Shown: positions 49,901-58,115 of the stretch, piece after piece | Layout of the letters: the number at the start of each line of letters is the position of its first letter | Numbering within the stretch: the stretch's first letter is position 1 | Source: Scybalenecus merdavium | Lineage (GTDB): Bacteria > Bacillota > Clostridia > Oscillospirales > Acutalibacteraceae | Assembly: GCA_018714405.1 (NCBI GenBank) | Contig: DVNM01000042.1 | Coordinates: forward strand, 1-64,000 | Length of the DNA stretch: 64,000 nucleotides | Direction: 5' to 3' | The notes under the pieces: model-generated | The model's input: only the letters and a program-made list of their open reading frames with translations | The model's database searches: none | Told to the model about the DNA's origin: nothing | Position numbers and translations under genes: made by a program

Positions 49901-49958
49901 CGACGATCTCAGGATTGGACTGCCACTCCGAGTAACCGTCTATAAAATTTCTCTCCAT
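46923..49958 (-). CDS. lacZ: GH2 family beta-galactosidase
   Basis: A 1011-residue LacZ-type beta-galactosidase that hydrolyses lactose and beta-galactosides, cytoplasmic since no signal peptide is seen. N-terminal sugar-binding and immunoglobulin-like domains precede the TIM barrel. The acid/base is in AWSLGNESLGG (near residue 458) and the nucleophile in ILCEFTHAMGNS (near residue 527); CDGGHYVSEKVMLEDIKRMKDNNINAVRTSHYP is cut here as DGGHYVSEKVMLED. The C-terminal Bgal small-chain domain is complete. No permease gene is next to it. Confidence 0.93.
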   Translation of the reverse strand: MERNFIDGYSEWQSNPEIVGVNKMPQHATFMPYGDFELAKACDRYASDRVKLLNGKWKFKLYKNYAYRPTDFAQPHYDSHNWDSIRVPGSWQLQGYDFPQYANVRYPWESHEDICPPNAPTKYNPVGCYIKRIYINEATASKRVVLCFEGVESAFYLYINGERVGYSESSFNRAEFDITRFLKVGSNVIAVEVYRWCTGSWLECQDMWRLSGIFRDVYIYTTQREYIRDFEISAQPTELRDDGSLNVHIMVNGSYELLSVDMAVYDEDGQTVGLDSCYVDENLRANMKAIIAGARLWSAEHPHLYTVVLTLKSDGVPIEYVSSKFGFRKIEIKEGILLLNGKRLVLKGTNRHEFTCDGGHYVSEKVMLEDIKRMKDNNINAVRTSHYPNCPRWYELCDEYGLYVIDENNMETHGTGWSTIIGCPQLPASRHEWEKACMERIRSLYHRDKNHACVIAWSLGNESLGGTNVKKMYDWLKAQDSTRIIHYECYRDPNEKIYSDVYSRMYARPEECEAYATSESHPRPMILCEFTHAMGNSCGSTAEYTRLWDLYDCLQGGFVWDWVDQAILTETPGGTKYLGYGGDFGDKPNDGNFCGNGLLLADRRVTPKLYEIKRLYQNVDFTAIDAERGQIELKNKYLFTNLNAFTLRWQQFSKDGVFRSGETTVDLEPGEKTVVDLELSRATNSEYYLNLSLVAPGLLCEENVVAAAQFVINEFENAYYEPEPLDELIVADTYGSLRVMGGKMSVRFNRRNSCLAGITVNGEELLAGEMRLNFWRALTDNDRGARVGARLGMWKYAGEAPNTTFNIESYHVFDEGRKVIISVTAKIYTEPVSAASLIFTVTSAGMQIDYTFNPNPALPEVPEVSLLFPLSGVFDKVRYLGRGPFDNYIDRDSAADIGLYTEKIDSMYVDYLKPQECGNRTGVRSAVLTGGKKRLAFSASTQVEMNVSRWLPDELERAPHGYELPQGNKTVLRVICRQQGVGGYDSWGAEPNEIYKIKTDKPYRLLFKIDF

Positions 49959-49998
49959 AATTCAACACCTGTATTCCAAACTTTTTTTCAAAAGCCAA

Positions 49999-50604
49999 TT
50001 ACATTCTGTGCAGCTTGCCCTCGCGGAAGCCCTCCTGCCGGAAGCAGACGCCGATCGAACGGTACATGATCTTCAGATCGAGCAGAAGGGAAAAATTGTC
50101 GCAGTATTCCTTGTCGAGGCGCACTTTTTTGCGCACGCTGATCTCGTCGCGGCCGTTGATCTGCGCCCAGCCGGTCAGGCCCGGGCGGAAACGGTAAACG
50201 CCGTATTCCAGGCGCAGGCGGTGCGCCGTCGTCTCGCTCGAAATCAGGGGGCGCGGGCCGACAAAGCTCATGTCGCCCTTTAGAATGTTCCACAGCTGCG
50301 GCAGCTCGTCTATGCTGGTCTTGCGCAGGATACGGCCGAACGGGGTGATGTAGCGCTCCGGATGGTCCAGATCACGCGTGGCGCAGTTCGGCGTGTTGTT
50401 GTACATCGTCTGAAATTTATAAATGCGAAACGGCTTGCCGCCGCGACCGCGGCGTTCGTGTGAAAAAAACACCGAGCTGTTTGGCGTAAGCGCATTGATC
50501 AGACAGACGACCGCAAAAAGCGGCGAAAGAACGATCAGCGAAAAAAGCGAAAGCAAAATATCGAACAAACGCTTAAACTTCGTTTGTGTAAACCATTTTT
50601 TCAT
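49999..50604 (-). CDS. Bacterial sugar transferase (undecaprenyl-phosphate sugar-1-phosphate transferase family)
   Basis: A 201-residue initiating glycosyltransferase that places a sugar-1-phosphate on undecaprenyl phosphate for exopolysaccharide or O-unit synthesis. One N-terminal membrane segment (LFDILLSLFSLIVLSPLFAVV), then the family motifs FRIYKFQTM, RTSIDELPQLWNILKGDMSFVGPRP (as KTSIDELPQLWNILKGDM) and RPGLTGWAQINGRD. The ATG at 50604 suits the AGAGGA site. No other capsule genes are nearby. Confidence 0.9.
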   Translation of the reverse strand: MKKWFTQTKFKRLFDILLSLFSLIVLSPLFAVVCLINALTPNSSVFFSHERRGRGGKPFRIYKFQTMYNNTPNCATRDLDHPERYITPFGRILRKTSIDELPQLWNILKGDMSFVGPRPLISSETTAHRLRLEYGVYRFRPGLTGWAQINGRDEISVRKKVRLDKEYCDNFSLLLDLKIMYRSIGVCFRQEGFREGKLHRM

Positions 50605-50638
50605 AAATTTCATTCCTCTTGAAAGGACAGCAGCAAAG

Positions 50639-51217
50639 TCAGTCGATTAAAACGGCGCGGCACGGCGCAGCTTCCGCGCCGCAGGCGCGCACCGGCAGCG
50701 CGCAGAGCCAGTAGTCTTTCGGCAAAACGCCAAAAAGCACAAGACCCTCCAGCAAAACAACGCCTGCGTCAAGCAAAATTTTATGCACGGGCGCTGTCGC
50801 CTGCCCGTCGGCAACCGATAAAAGGTTTACGCCGACCAGTTCCACACCACGCGCGCAAAGCGCCCGGGCGCCGGACTCGGTAATAAAATGACGCGGCGCG
50901 TCAAACGCGATCAGAAGCCGTTTGCAGCCGGGCGGCACGTTCTGCTCCACCCAGGCCGCATCTGCAAACGAAGCGGCCGCACAGACGGTGCACGGCCCGA
51001 TGCACTTTTGCAGCGGCACCCGGCCGATATCCGCCCCGCCGGGCAGAAAATGCAGCGGCGCATCCATATGCGTGGCATTGTGGCTGCAAAGCGAAAACGC
51101 CGACAGGTTGTAGTCGGCACCGTCTTCCATGCGCTGCACCCAGGAAAGCCCGGCGGCGGGGTCGCCGGGGTAGACCGCCGCGCTGAACAAGTCGGCCGAA
51201 ATGTCGATGATCTTCAA
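50639..51217 (-). CDS. Cyclase-family (kynurenine formamidase-like) metal hydrolase
   Basis: A 192-residue member of the cyclase/formamidase family. The metal motif HNATHMDAPLHF (HxxxHxD) is present, and YPGDPAAGLSWVQRMEDGADY precedes it. Family members hydrolyse N-formylkynurenine or related amides; here tryptophan catabolism is not indicated by neighbours. Start is TTG 51217, seven bases after GGAGG. Confidence 0.85.
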   Translation of the reverse strand: MKIIDISADLFSAAVYPGDPAAGLSWVQRMEDGADYNLSAFSLCSHNATHMDAPLHFLPGGADIGRVPLQKCIGPCTVCAAASFADAAWVEQNVPPGCKRLLIAFDAPRHFITESGARALCARGVELVGVNLLSVADGQATAPVHKILLDAGVVLLEGLVLFGVLPKDYWLCALPVRACGAEAAPCRAVLID

Positions 51218-51263
51218 AAATACGCCTCCACCGCACACCTGCACAATGCGCCTATTTTATGGA

Positions 51264-51292
51264 ATTATACCATATGCGACAATAATATGCAA
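51264..51292 (-). promoter_or_regulatory. Promoter of the cyclase-family gene
   Basis: TTGCAT (complement of 51287-51292), 17-base spacer, TATAAT (complement of 51264-51269). Confidence 0.8.
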
Positions 51293-51372
51293 ATATTTAA
51301 TACAGCCGGACAGATAAAAATTCATAATTTTTTTAATTTTTACCGCCGGCTGAGCAAAATGCGGGCAGATTG

Positions 51373-51401
51373 TTGCAATTCCAAAGCGCAGTGCTTATAA
51401 T
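51373..51401 (+). promoter_or_regulatory. Distal promoter (P1) upstream of secA
   Basis: TTGCAA at 51373-51378, 17-base spacer, TATAAT at 51396-51401, about 200 bases upstream of the secA start. Confidence 0.75.
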
Positions 51402-51527
51402 AATCTGTGTGCCGTTAAACCGGATGGCACAGGGCAAAAGGCTTTTTTCAGGCACGGCAAACGTCCCGGTTTTGTCTTTTCAGACGCCCGCAGCTGCATT
51501 TTTAGAATTTTATAGTAATTTATTAAT
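51402..51527 (+). promoter_or_regulatory. Possible structured leader or small RNA between the two secA promoters
   Basis: RNA from P1 would contain TGTGCC/GGCACA (about 51411-51429) and a longer-range AAACCGG/CCGGTTT pairing (about 51417-51423 with 51465-51471), with several GGCA repeats. No riboswitch class matched by eye and no strong terminator follows. It could be a secA leader or an independent short RNA. No protein of believable composition is encoded. Confidence 0.35.
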
Positions 51528-51556
51528 TTGCATTCCGCCGGCGGATATGCTATTAT
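51528..51556 (+). promoter_or_regulatory. Proximal promoter (P2) of secA
   Basis: TTGCAT at 51528-51533, 17-base spacer, TATTAT at 51551-51556, 50 bases before the secA ATG. Confidence 0.8.
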
Positions 51557-51605
51557 AGGCCTTAAGCTTTTAAGAAACTGAACAAAATCACTGAGGTGAA
51601 AACAT

Positions 51606-54377
51606 ATGGCATCCCTTACAAAACTGCTTTTTGGCGACTATTCCACACGAGAGCTGAAGCGCGTAAAGCCGCTGCAGCAAAAAGTGCTGAACCTGGAAGC
51701 CAAATACAAAGAAATGACCGACAAGGAGCTGACCGCCCAGACGCAGGCGCTCAAAGCGCGCCTGGCCGCCGGCGAGACGACCGACGACATCCTGCCCGAC
51801 GCGTTTGCCGTGTGCCGCGAAGCGTCCTGGCGCGTGCTTGGCATGAAGCACTTCCCGGTACAGATCCTGGGCGGCATCATCCTGCACCAGGGCCGCATTG
51901 CCGAAATGAAGACCGGTGAAGGCAAAACGCTTGTGGCCACGCTGCCCGCCTACCTGAACGCTCTGACCGGCGAAGGCGTGCACATCGTTACGGTCAACGA
52001 CTACCTGGCCAAGCGCGACTCGGAATGGATGGGCAAGCTCTACCGCTTTTTAGGGCTGAAAGTCGGGCTCATCATTCACGAAAAATCCAACGCCGAACGC
52101 CGCGAAGCCTATGCGGCCGACATCACCTACGGCACGAACAACGAAATGGGCTTTGACTACCTGCGCGACAACATGGTGCTTTACGCCGAGCAGAAAGTGC
52201 AGCGCGGCCACGCCTTTGCCATCGTGGACGAGGTCGACTCCATTTTGATCGACGAGGCGCGTACGCCGCTGATCATCAGCGGTAAGGGCGAACGTTCGAC
52301 CGACATGTACACCCGTGCCAACGAATTCGTCAAGACCCTGCGCATGCAGAAGGTCGCCAAAATGGACGAAAAGCAGGACACGGAAGAGACCTACAAAGAC
52401 GCCGACTACATCGTAGACGAAAAGGCGCGCACCGCCACGCTGACGCAAAACGGTGTGAAAAAGGCCGAGGCCTACTTCAGTGTCGACAACCTGATGGACA
52501 TGGAAAACACCACGCTTTTGCACCACATCGACCAGGCCATCAAAGCCAACGGCGTGATGCGCAAGGACATTGACTACGTCGTGAAAGACGGCCAGGTGCT
52601 GATCGTAGACGAATTCACCGGCCGTATCATGCTGGGCCGCCGCTACAACGACGGTCTGCACCAGGCCATTGAAGCCAAGGAAAACGTGAAAGTGGAACAC
52701 GAGAGCAAGACGCTTGCCACGATCACTTTCCAGAACTACTTCCGCCTTTACAAGAAGCTGTCCGGTATGACCGGTACGGCCATGACCGAGGCAAACGAAT
52801 TTAACGAAATCTATAAGCTGGACGTTGTGGAAATCCCGACCAACAAGCCGATGATCCGCCAAGACCTGCCGGACAAGGTCTTCGCCACCGAGCGTGCGAA
52901 ATTCACAAACGTGATCCGCCAGATCAAAGAGTGCCACGAAAGAAAGCAGCCGATCCTGGTGGGTACCATCTCGATCGAAAAGAGCGAATACGTCAGCAAG
53001 CTGTTAAAGCGCGAACATATTGCGCACAACGTTCTGAACGCCAAAAACCACGAAAAAGAGGCCGAGATCATTGCGCAGGCCGGTAAACTGGGCGCCGTAA
53101 CGATCGCCACGAACATGGCCGGCCGCGGTACCGACATCATGCTGGGCGGCAACGCCGAATTTTTGGCCAAGAGCGAAATGCGCCGCATGCAGTACAGCGA
53201 CGAGCTGATCGCCGAAGCGACCGGCTTTGCCGAAACGGACAACGAAGAGATTTTGGAAGCACGCAAAACGTTCCGCGAGCTGGAAAGCAAATATAAAGAG
53301 GACATCGCCAGCGAGGCGGAGCAGGTGCGCGCTGCCGGCGGCCTTTATATCCTCGGCACCGAGCGCCACGATTCCCGCCGTATCGACAACCAGCTGCGCG
53401 GCCGTTCCGGCCGTCAGGGCGACCCGGGCACGAGCTGCTTCTTCATTTCGCTTGAAGACGACCTGATGCGCCTGTTCGGCGGCGAACGCATGAAAGGGCT
53501 CGTCGGCCGTGTCTCCGGCGACGAAAACATGCCGATGGAAGCCAAAATGCTGTCCAAAACGATCGAAAACGCCCAGAAAAAGGTAGAGGGGCAGAACTTC
53601 GGCATCCGTAAAAACACGGTGCAGTACGACGACGTTATGAACAAGCAGCGTGAGCTGATCTACAAGCAAAGAGACATGGTTTTGAACGGCATGGACCTGA
53701 GCAAAACGGTCGGCGGCATGCTGGACAAAAACATTGAGGAAACGGTAGAAAGCTACTGCAGCCGCGACACAAAGCACAGCGAATGGAACCTGAACGGCCT
53801 GAAGGAGAAGTACAGGGGCTGGCTGATCGAAGACGGCGACTTTGACCACCCCGAAGACCTGACCGTGGACGACATTATTGAAACGCTCAAGGAACGCGGC
53901 CACAAGCGGCTGGAGGAAAAAGCCACGGCGATCGACCAGGAATTTGAAGGCGAATTTACATTTGACGACTTTGAGCGCATGATCCTGCTGCGCAACGTGG
54001 ACTCGCTTTGGATGGACCACATCGACGCAATGGACGACCTGAAGCAGGGCATCCACCTGCGCTCGTTCGCCCAGCGCGACCCGGTTGTGGAATTCCGTAT
54101 GGAAAGCTACGACATGTTTGAGGAAATGATCGCCACGATCCGCGAAAACACAGTGCGCGACCTGCTGATGATCACCCCCAGACGCCGCCAGGATGTGGAG
54201 CGCAAAGCCGTTGTCAAAGAGACCGGCACCAATGCCGGCGGCGACGACAGCGTGAAAAAAGCGCCGGTGCGCAAAGGCAAAAAGGTGGGCCCGAACGACC
54301 CGTGCCCCTGCGGCAGCGGCAAGAAATACAAAAAATGCTGCGGCGCCCCCGACAAGCAGACCACGACCGAGGACTAA
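51606..54377 (+). CDS. secA: Protein translocase ATPase SecA
   Basis: The 923-residue SecA motor drives preprotein export through SecYEG. The DEAD-like core has Walker A MKTGEGKTLVAT (near residue 100), VDEVDSILIDEARTPL, the second motor GRGTDIMLGGNAEF and RIDNQLRGRSGRQGDPG. The helical wing domain and a C-terminal SEC-C zinc motif (GPNDPCPCGSGKKYKKCCG) for SecB/ribosome contact follow. An ATG at 51606 has GAGGTG upstream. Monocistronic with a strong terminator. Confidence 0.98.
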   Translation: MASLTKLLFGDYSTRELKRVKPLQQKVLNLEAKYKEMTDKELTAQTQALKARLAAGETTDDILPDAFAVCREASWRVLGMKHFPVQILGGIILHQGRIAEMKTGEGKTLVATLPAYLNALTGEGVHIVTVNDYLAKRDSEWMGKLYRFLGLKVGLIIHEKSNAERREAYAADITYGTNNEMGFDYLRDNMVLYAEQKVQRGHAFAIVDEVDSILIDEARTPLIISGKGERSTDMYTRANEFVKTLRMQKVAKMDEKQDTEETYKDADYIVDEKARTATLTQNGVKKAEAYFSVDNLMDMENTTLLHHIDQAIKANGVMRKDIDYVVKDGQVLIVDEFTGRIMLGRRYNDGLHQAIEAKENVKVEHESKTLATITFQNYFRLYKKLSGMTGTAMTEANEFNEIYKLDVVEIPTNKPMIRQDLPDKVFATERAKFTNVIRQIKECHERKQPILVGTISIEKSEYVSKLLKREHIAHNVLNAKNHEKEAEIIAQAGKLGAVTIATNMAGRGTDIMLGGNAEFLAKSEMRRMQYSDELIAEATGFAETDNEEILEARKTFRELESKYKEDIASEAEQVRAAGGLYILGTERHDSRRIDNQLRGRSGRQGDPGTSCFFISLEDDLMRLFGGERMKGLVGRVSGDENMPMEAKMLSKTIENAQKKVEGQNFGIRKNTVQYDDVMNKQRELIYKQRDMVLNGMDLSKTVGGMLDKNIEETVESYCSRDTKHSEWNLNGLKEKYRGWLIEDGDFDHPEDLTVDDIIETLKERGHKRLEEKATAIDQEFEGEFTFDDFERMILLRNVDSLWMDHIDAMDDLKQGIHLRSFAQRDPVVEFRMESYDMFEEMIATIRENTVRDLLMITPRRRQDVERKAVVKETGTNAGGDDSVKKAPVRKGKKVGPNDPCPCGSGKKYKKCCGAPDKQTTTED

Positions 54378-54394
54378 ACCGCATCAACCGATTA

Positions 54395-54434
54395 AAAGCA
54401 AGCACCTGCCTTTTTCAGGCAGGTGCTTGCTTTT
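54395..54434. terminator. Bidirectional terminator of secA and the MazG-like gene
   Basis: A 15-bp stem built from AGCAAGCACCTGCCT and its complement, with T runs on both sides; it serves the convergent genes. Confidence 0.9.
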
Positions 54435-54450
54435 TGCTTATAAACTATAT

Positions 54451-54759
54451 TTATTCTTTTGAGACAAGATAGATCTTCTCAGAAAAGCCGCCGCGGGCGC
54501 GGCGCTTGGCGTTGCAGACGGACTGCAGTTCTTCGGCCGAAACGCCCTGGGCTTTTGCTAGGGCCAGGAGCACCTCTAAAATATCGGCCAGCTCTTCCGT
54601 CTCGCCGCTTTCCTTGTATTCCGCCACCTCTTCGTCGAGCTTTTTCAGCAGTTCGCGGCGGTAGGCGGCATCGTCCAAAATTTCCAGGTGCGGCACTTCG
54701 CCTTTTTCACGCATGATTTCGGGAATGCGGTCGCGCACCAGCTTATTATAATAAACCAT
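54451..54759 (-). CDS. MazG-like nucleoside triphosphate pyrophosphohydrolase
   Basis: A 102-residue all-alpha NTP pyrophosphatase of the small MazG/phosphoribosyl-ATP-pyrophosphohydrolase-like group, for house-cleaning of aberrant nucleotides. The metal site is KKLDEEVAEYKESGETEELADILEVL (here EEVAEY and EELADI give the ExxE and ExxD ligands). The start NKLVRDRIPEIM is characteristic of this group. Substrate unknown. Confidence 0.85.
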   Translation of the reverse strand: MVYYNKLVRDRIPEIMREKGEVPHLEILDDAAYRRELLKKLDEEVAEYKESGETEELADILEVLLALAKAQGVSAEELQSVCNAKRRARGGFSEKIYLVSKE

Positions 54760-54800
54760 CTATTATTATACGCCCTCTTTTATATACTTTCTTTGCATTT

Positions 54801-54827
54801 ACCCGGCGGCCGGAACAGCCGCCGGGT
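54801..54827. terminator. GC-rich hairpin downstream of the DUF2804 gene
   Basis: ACCCGGCGGC pairs with GCCGCCGGGT (54801-54810 with 54818-54827). The T tract is poor on the minus strand, so termination of the DUF2804 gene is only likely. Confidence 0.5.
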
Positions 54828-54843
54828 TTTGATAAAAGCAGAA

Positions 54844-55866
54844 TCAATATCTGTTGTGCACGTCCTCGGCAAAACAGAGCAGATCTTTCATTTGAAGCAC
54901 CGTGCCGTCGTCCAAAACAGCTTTGCCGGTCATGCGGCCGAACACCTGGTGCTGGTCGGTCACGATCACGCCGGCGTTAATTTTGGCCGCGCGGTCGATG
55001 ATGGGCTGAAAATCAGCCTCGAACCGGCCGTCCGACGAGGTAAAGCGCCACGGAGCGGTGTAATACGGCTTAGGGATATGAAATTCCACATCATCGAGCT
55101 TATGGCCCACGCCGTCGTAAAACAGCATATTTTCACTGGCCGCCGACGTGTCGCCAAAGCCGTAGCCGATATTGAAGCCAAACGGCTTGCCGCCAATTAC
55201 GCCATTGCCGCTGCCCCAGTACCAGGTGTTGTCATACGTCCAGACGCCGCGGCCCCAGTCGAGCGTGCCGAAATCCTGCGTTTCGTCAAACGTGTACGTT
55301 TTGCCGCCGAATTTGATCCAGCCGGACGCCGGCATGCAGTTGATTTTCTGGTTATAGTAAAAGGCGGTCTTTTTTTCTTTCCACGGCGTGGCGATGACCA
55401 TGGTGTCCATTTCCGGCTGGGCAAGCGTAATGTCGCACGAAAAGCTTTCGCGCCCGTAAAAGCGTGAAAAATTGCACATGATACGCCGCTTGCCGGGCGA
55501 AACTTCAAAGCGCATGGAAAGCCGGCTGTTCTCAAACACCGTGTCGCCCGTTTCCGACGTTGCCGGCAGATGCAGGCTGCCCATCGGAAACGCAGTCAGC
55601 ACCGTTTCGGTATGCTCCCAGACGGATGCAAAATCGAGGAATGAAACCGACTGCAGCCCGACGTAGCCGTCGTCCGAGATCGTGAACGCCGCGCCGAAAT
55701 CGCCGGAGAGCACCAGATAATAGTCCCACTCCTTGATGCGGTGCGCCGGCGCCTTTATGTCGGCCCGGTCATAGACCTGCAAAAGCCGGCGCGACCAGCC
55801 CGGTTCGCGCAGCGCTCCGTCTGCATTCAAAAGCCTGCCCGGCTGTGTTACCTCATGATTTCTCAC
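54844..55866 (-). CDS. DUF2804 family protein
   Basis: A 340-residue soluble protein of the DUF2804 family, rich in beta strands and aromatic residues, resembling lipocalin-like or AttH-like barrels: IKEWDYYLVLSGDFGAAFTI, the DFGTLDWGRGVWTYDNTWYWGS segment (shown here in part as DWGRGVWTYDNTWYWGSG), and GFNIGYGFGDTSAASENM. The start is GTG 55866 behind GGAGGGGG. Function unknown; it is divergent from uxuA. Confidence 0.82.
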   Translation of the reverse strand: MRNHEVTQPGRLLNADGALREPGWSRRLLQVYDRADIKAPAHRIKEWDYYLVLSGDFGAAFTISDDGYVGLQSVSFLDFASVWEHTETVLTAFPMGSLHLPATSETGDTVFENSRLSMRFEVSPGKRRIMCNFSRFYGRESFSCDITLAQPEMDTMVIATPWKEKKTAFYYNQKINCMPASGWIKFGGKTYTFDETQDFGTLDWGRGVWTYDNTWYWGSGNGVIGGKPFGFNIGYGFGDTSAASENMLFYDGVGHKLDDVEFHIPKPYYTAPWRFTSSDGRFEADFQPIIDRAAKINAGVIVTDQHQVFGRMTGKAVLDDGTVLQMKDLLCFAEDVHNRY

Positions 55867-55921
55867 AAATAAGCCCCCTCCAGCATAAAATTTTACATTT
55901 TGGGCGGAAATCCCCTTTTCT

Positions 55922-55950
55922 ATCATAACCTGTGCGGAACAAAAAATCAA
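55922..55950 (-). promoter_or_regulatory. Promoter of the DUF2804 gene
   Basis: TTGATT (complement of 55945-55950), 17-base spacer, TATGAT (complement of 55922-55927). Confidence 0.65.
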
Positions 55951-55971
55951 GAAAGAAATGCCGATCCCTTA

Positions 55972-56000
55972 TTGAAAGAAAAATAGCAATATGGTAGAAT
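55972..56000 (+). promoter_or_regulatory. Promoter of uxuA
   Basis: TTGAAA at 55972-55977, 17-base spacer, TAGAAT at 55995-56000; divergent from the DUF2804 promoter with about 21 bases between. Confidence 0.7.
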
Positions 56001-56030
56001 AATTTTAACATAAAAAACGGAGGAACGCCT

Positions 56031-57101
56031 ATGCAAATGACATTTCGGTGGTTCGGCAAAGAAAAGGACACGATCAGCCTGGAACAGATCCGCCAGATCC
56101 CTGGCGTGACCGGCATCGTCCCCGCCCTGCACGACCTGCCGGCCGGCGAAGCCTGGCCGATGGCGCGCGTGCAGCAGATGCACGACGAGATCACGGCCGC
56201 CGGCTTTACGATGGAGTGCATTGAAAGCGTAAACGTGCACGAAGACATCAAGATCGGCCTGCCAAGCCGCGACCAGTACATTGAAAACTACATCACCTCG
56301 ATCCAAAACCTGGCGAAAGTCGGCGTTAAAGTGATCTGCTACAACTTTATGCCGGTGTTTGACTGGACCAGAACAGACCTTTACATGCCGCTGCCCGACG
56401 GTTCCACCTGCCTTTGCTACGACGGCAAGCAGGTAGAGGGCAAGTCGCCCGAGGACATGTTCCGCGAGATCGACGAAAATTCCAACGGCTACGCCATGCC
56501 CGGCTGGGAGACCGAACGCATGGGCGAGATCAAGGAGCTGTTTGAAAAGTACAAGGGCGTCACGGCCGACGACCTTTGGAACAACCTGAAATACTTTTTG
56601 GAGGCCATTATGCCCACCTGCGAGGCATGCGACGTGAAGATGGCCATCCACCCGGACGACCCGCCGTGGGGCATTTTCGGCCTGCCGCGCATCATCACCG
56701 GCAAGGACGCGATCGAAAAGCTGTTTGCCCTGGTGCCGAGCAAATACAACGGCTTAACGCTTTGCACCGGCTCGCTGGGCGCCAGCCCCAAAAACGACAT
56801 GGTCGACATCATCCGGGCCGCGCAGGGACGCATTTACTTTGCACACCTCAGAAACGTGGCCATCAACGACCAGTGGTTCAACGAAACGGCGCACGAGAGC
56901 GCCTGCGGCAGCCTGGACATGTACGCCATCGTCAAAGCCCTGCAGGAGACCGGGTTTGACGGCTACATCCGCCCCGACCACGGCCGCATGATCTGGGGCG
57001 AAGTAGCGCGCCCGGGCTACGGGCTGTTTGACCGCGCGCTCGGCGTCTCTTACCTGAACGGATTGTGGGAAGCCGTAGAAAAAAGCAGAAAAGAAAAATA
57101 A
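56031..57101 (+). CDS. uxuA: Mannonate dehydratase
   Basis: UxuA dehydrates D-mannonate to 2-keto-3-deoxygluconate in glucuronate catabolism. The 356-residue protein has the TIM-barrel family signature: MTFRWFGKEKDTISLEQIRQ, YNFMPVFDWTRTDL, MAIHPDDPPWGIFGLPRI, LCTGSLGA, FAHLRNV and GYIRPDHGRMIWGE, which hold the metal-binding Cys, His and Asp residues. It starts behind GGAGGA and is followed after 19 bases by an SDR likely to make mannonate. Confidence 0.95.
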   Translation: MQMTFRWFGKEKDTISLEQIRQIPGVTGIVPALHDLPAGEAWPMARVQQMHDEITAAGFTMECIESVNVHEDIKIGLPSRDQYIENYITSIQNLAKVGVKVICYNFMPVFDWTRTDLYMPLPDGSTCLCYDGKQVEGKSPEDMFREIDENSNGYAMPGWETERMGEIKELFEKYKGVTADDLWNNLKYFLEAIMPTCEACDVKMAIHPDDPPWGIFGLPRIITGKDAIEKLFALVPSKYNGLTLCTGSLGASPKNDMVDIIRAAQGRIYFAHLRNVAINDQWFNETAHESACGSLDMYAIVKALQETGFDGYIRPDHGRMIWGEVARPGYGLFDRALGVSYLNGLWEAVEKSRKEK

Positions 57102-57120
57102 GCGGGAAAGGACCGATAAC

Positions 57121-57972
57121 ATGTTTACACACGAGAATTTAAAGGGCCGCGTGGCCGTTGTGACGGGCGGCGGCGGCGTGCTTTGCGGCGACTTTGCCAA
57201 AACGCTGGCCCGGCAGGGCTGCAAAGTGGCCGTGCTGGATCTGAACGAAGCGGCCGCGCAGAAGTGCGCCGACGCCATCAACGCCGACGGCGGCACCGCC
57301 ATTGCCGTGGGATGCAATGTGCTGGAGCCCGAATCCATGGAAGCCGCGCGCCGGACGGTGAACGAAAAGCTCGGCACCTGCGACATTTTGCTCAACGGCG
57401 CCGGCGGCAACAACCCGAAAGGCACCACCACCAAGGACACGCTGGAAAAAATCGACCTGGCGCAGAAAGACGAAAGCATTAAAACCTTTTTTGACCTGGA
57501 CCCGGCCGGTATCAGCTTTGTGTTCAACCTGAACTTTCTGGGCACCTTGATCCCGACGCAGATCTTTGCCAAAGACATGGCCGAAAAGGAACACGCCTGC
57601 ATCATCATGATCACCTCGATGAACGCCTACCGCCCGCTGACGCGCATTCCCGCCTACTCGGCGGCCAAGGCGGCGGTCAAGAACTTTACCGAGTGGATGG
57701 CCGTGCACTTTGCGCCGCTTGGCATCCGTGTAAATGCCATCGCACCCGGCTTTTTCTCGACCAAACAGAACAAAACGCTGCTTTGGAACGAAGACGGCAC
57801 GCCGACGGCGCGCACCGGCAAGATTTTGGCTGCCACGCCGATGAACCGCTTTGGCGAGCCTGAAGAGCTGGACGGCACGCTGCTGTTCCTTTGCGACGAG
57901 GCATACAGCGGCTTTATCACCGGCGTTTCCATTCCGGTAGACGGCGGCTTCAACGCTTATTCAGGCGTATAA
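57121..57972 (+). CDS. SDR-family D-mannonate oxidoreductase (probable)
   Basis: A 283-residue short-chain dehydrogenase. The NAD(P) site is VAVVTGGGGVLCGDFAKTLA; NGAGGNNPKGTT, the catalytic Ser in MITSMNAYRP, YSAAKAAVKNF (Tyr-xxx-Lys) and the final VDGGFNAYSGV are present. Placement right after uxuA suggests reduction of fructuronate to mannonate, as in other SDR-type mannonate oxidoreductases unrelated to E. coli UxuB. Substrate is inferred. Confidence 0.85.
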   Translation: MFTHENLKGRVAVVTGGGGVLCGDFAKTLARQGCKVAVLDLNEAAAQKCADAINADGGTAIAVGCNVLEPESMEAARRTVNEKLGTCDILLNGAGGNNPKGTTTKDTLEKIDLAQKDESIKTFFDLDPAGISFVFNLNFLGTLIPTQIFAKDMAEKEHACIIMITSMNAYRPLTRIPAYSAAKAAVKNFTEWMAVHFAPLGIRVNAIAPGFFSTKQNKTLLWNEDGTPTARTGKILAATPMNRFGEPEELDGTLLFLCDEAYSGFITGVSIPVDGGFNAYSGV

Positions 57973-57988
57973 ATCATACTGTAAAGCA

Positions 57989-58020
57989 AAACGGAGCACG
58001 GCAAACGTGCTCCGTTTTTT
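57989..58020 (+). terminator. Terminator of the uxuA operon
   Basis: ACGGAGCACG pairs with CGTGCTCCGT (57991-58000 with 58006-58015), then a T tract. Confidence 0.85.
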
Positions 58021-58052
58021 CAATATTCCGACAAAACGTGCAAAAATGTAGC

Positions 58053-58081
58053 TTGACGCGCCGTTCCGGCTGCCGGATAAT
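58053..58081 (+). promoter_or_regulatory. Promoter of the interrupted membrane-protein gene
   Basis: TTGACG at 58053-58058, 17-base spacer, GATAAT at 58076-58081, about 35 bases before GTG 58116. Confidence 0.65.
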
Positions 58082-58115
58082 AAATACAGAAACAAAGTAA
58101 AGGGGGCGGCGCACC

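Noticed and set aside
51402..51527. Possible c-di-GMP-I riboswitch upstream of secA
   Set aside because: GGCACAGGGCAAAA recalls part of the aptamer, but the GACGCAAAGCC and receptor segments are absent.
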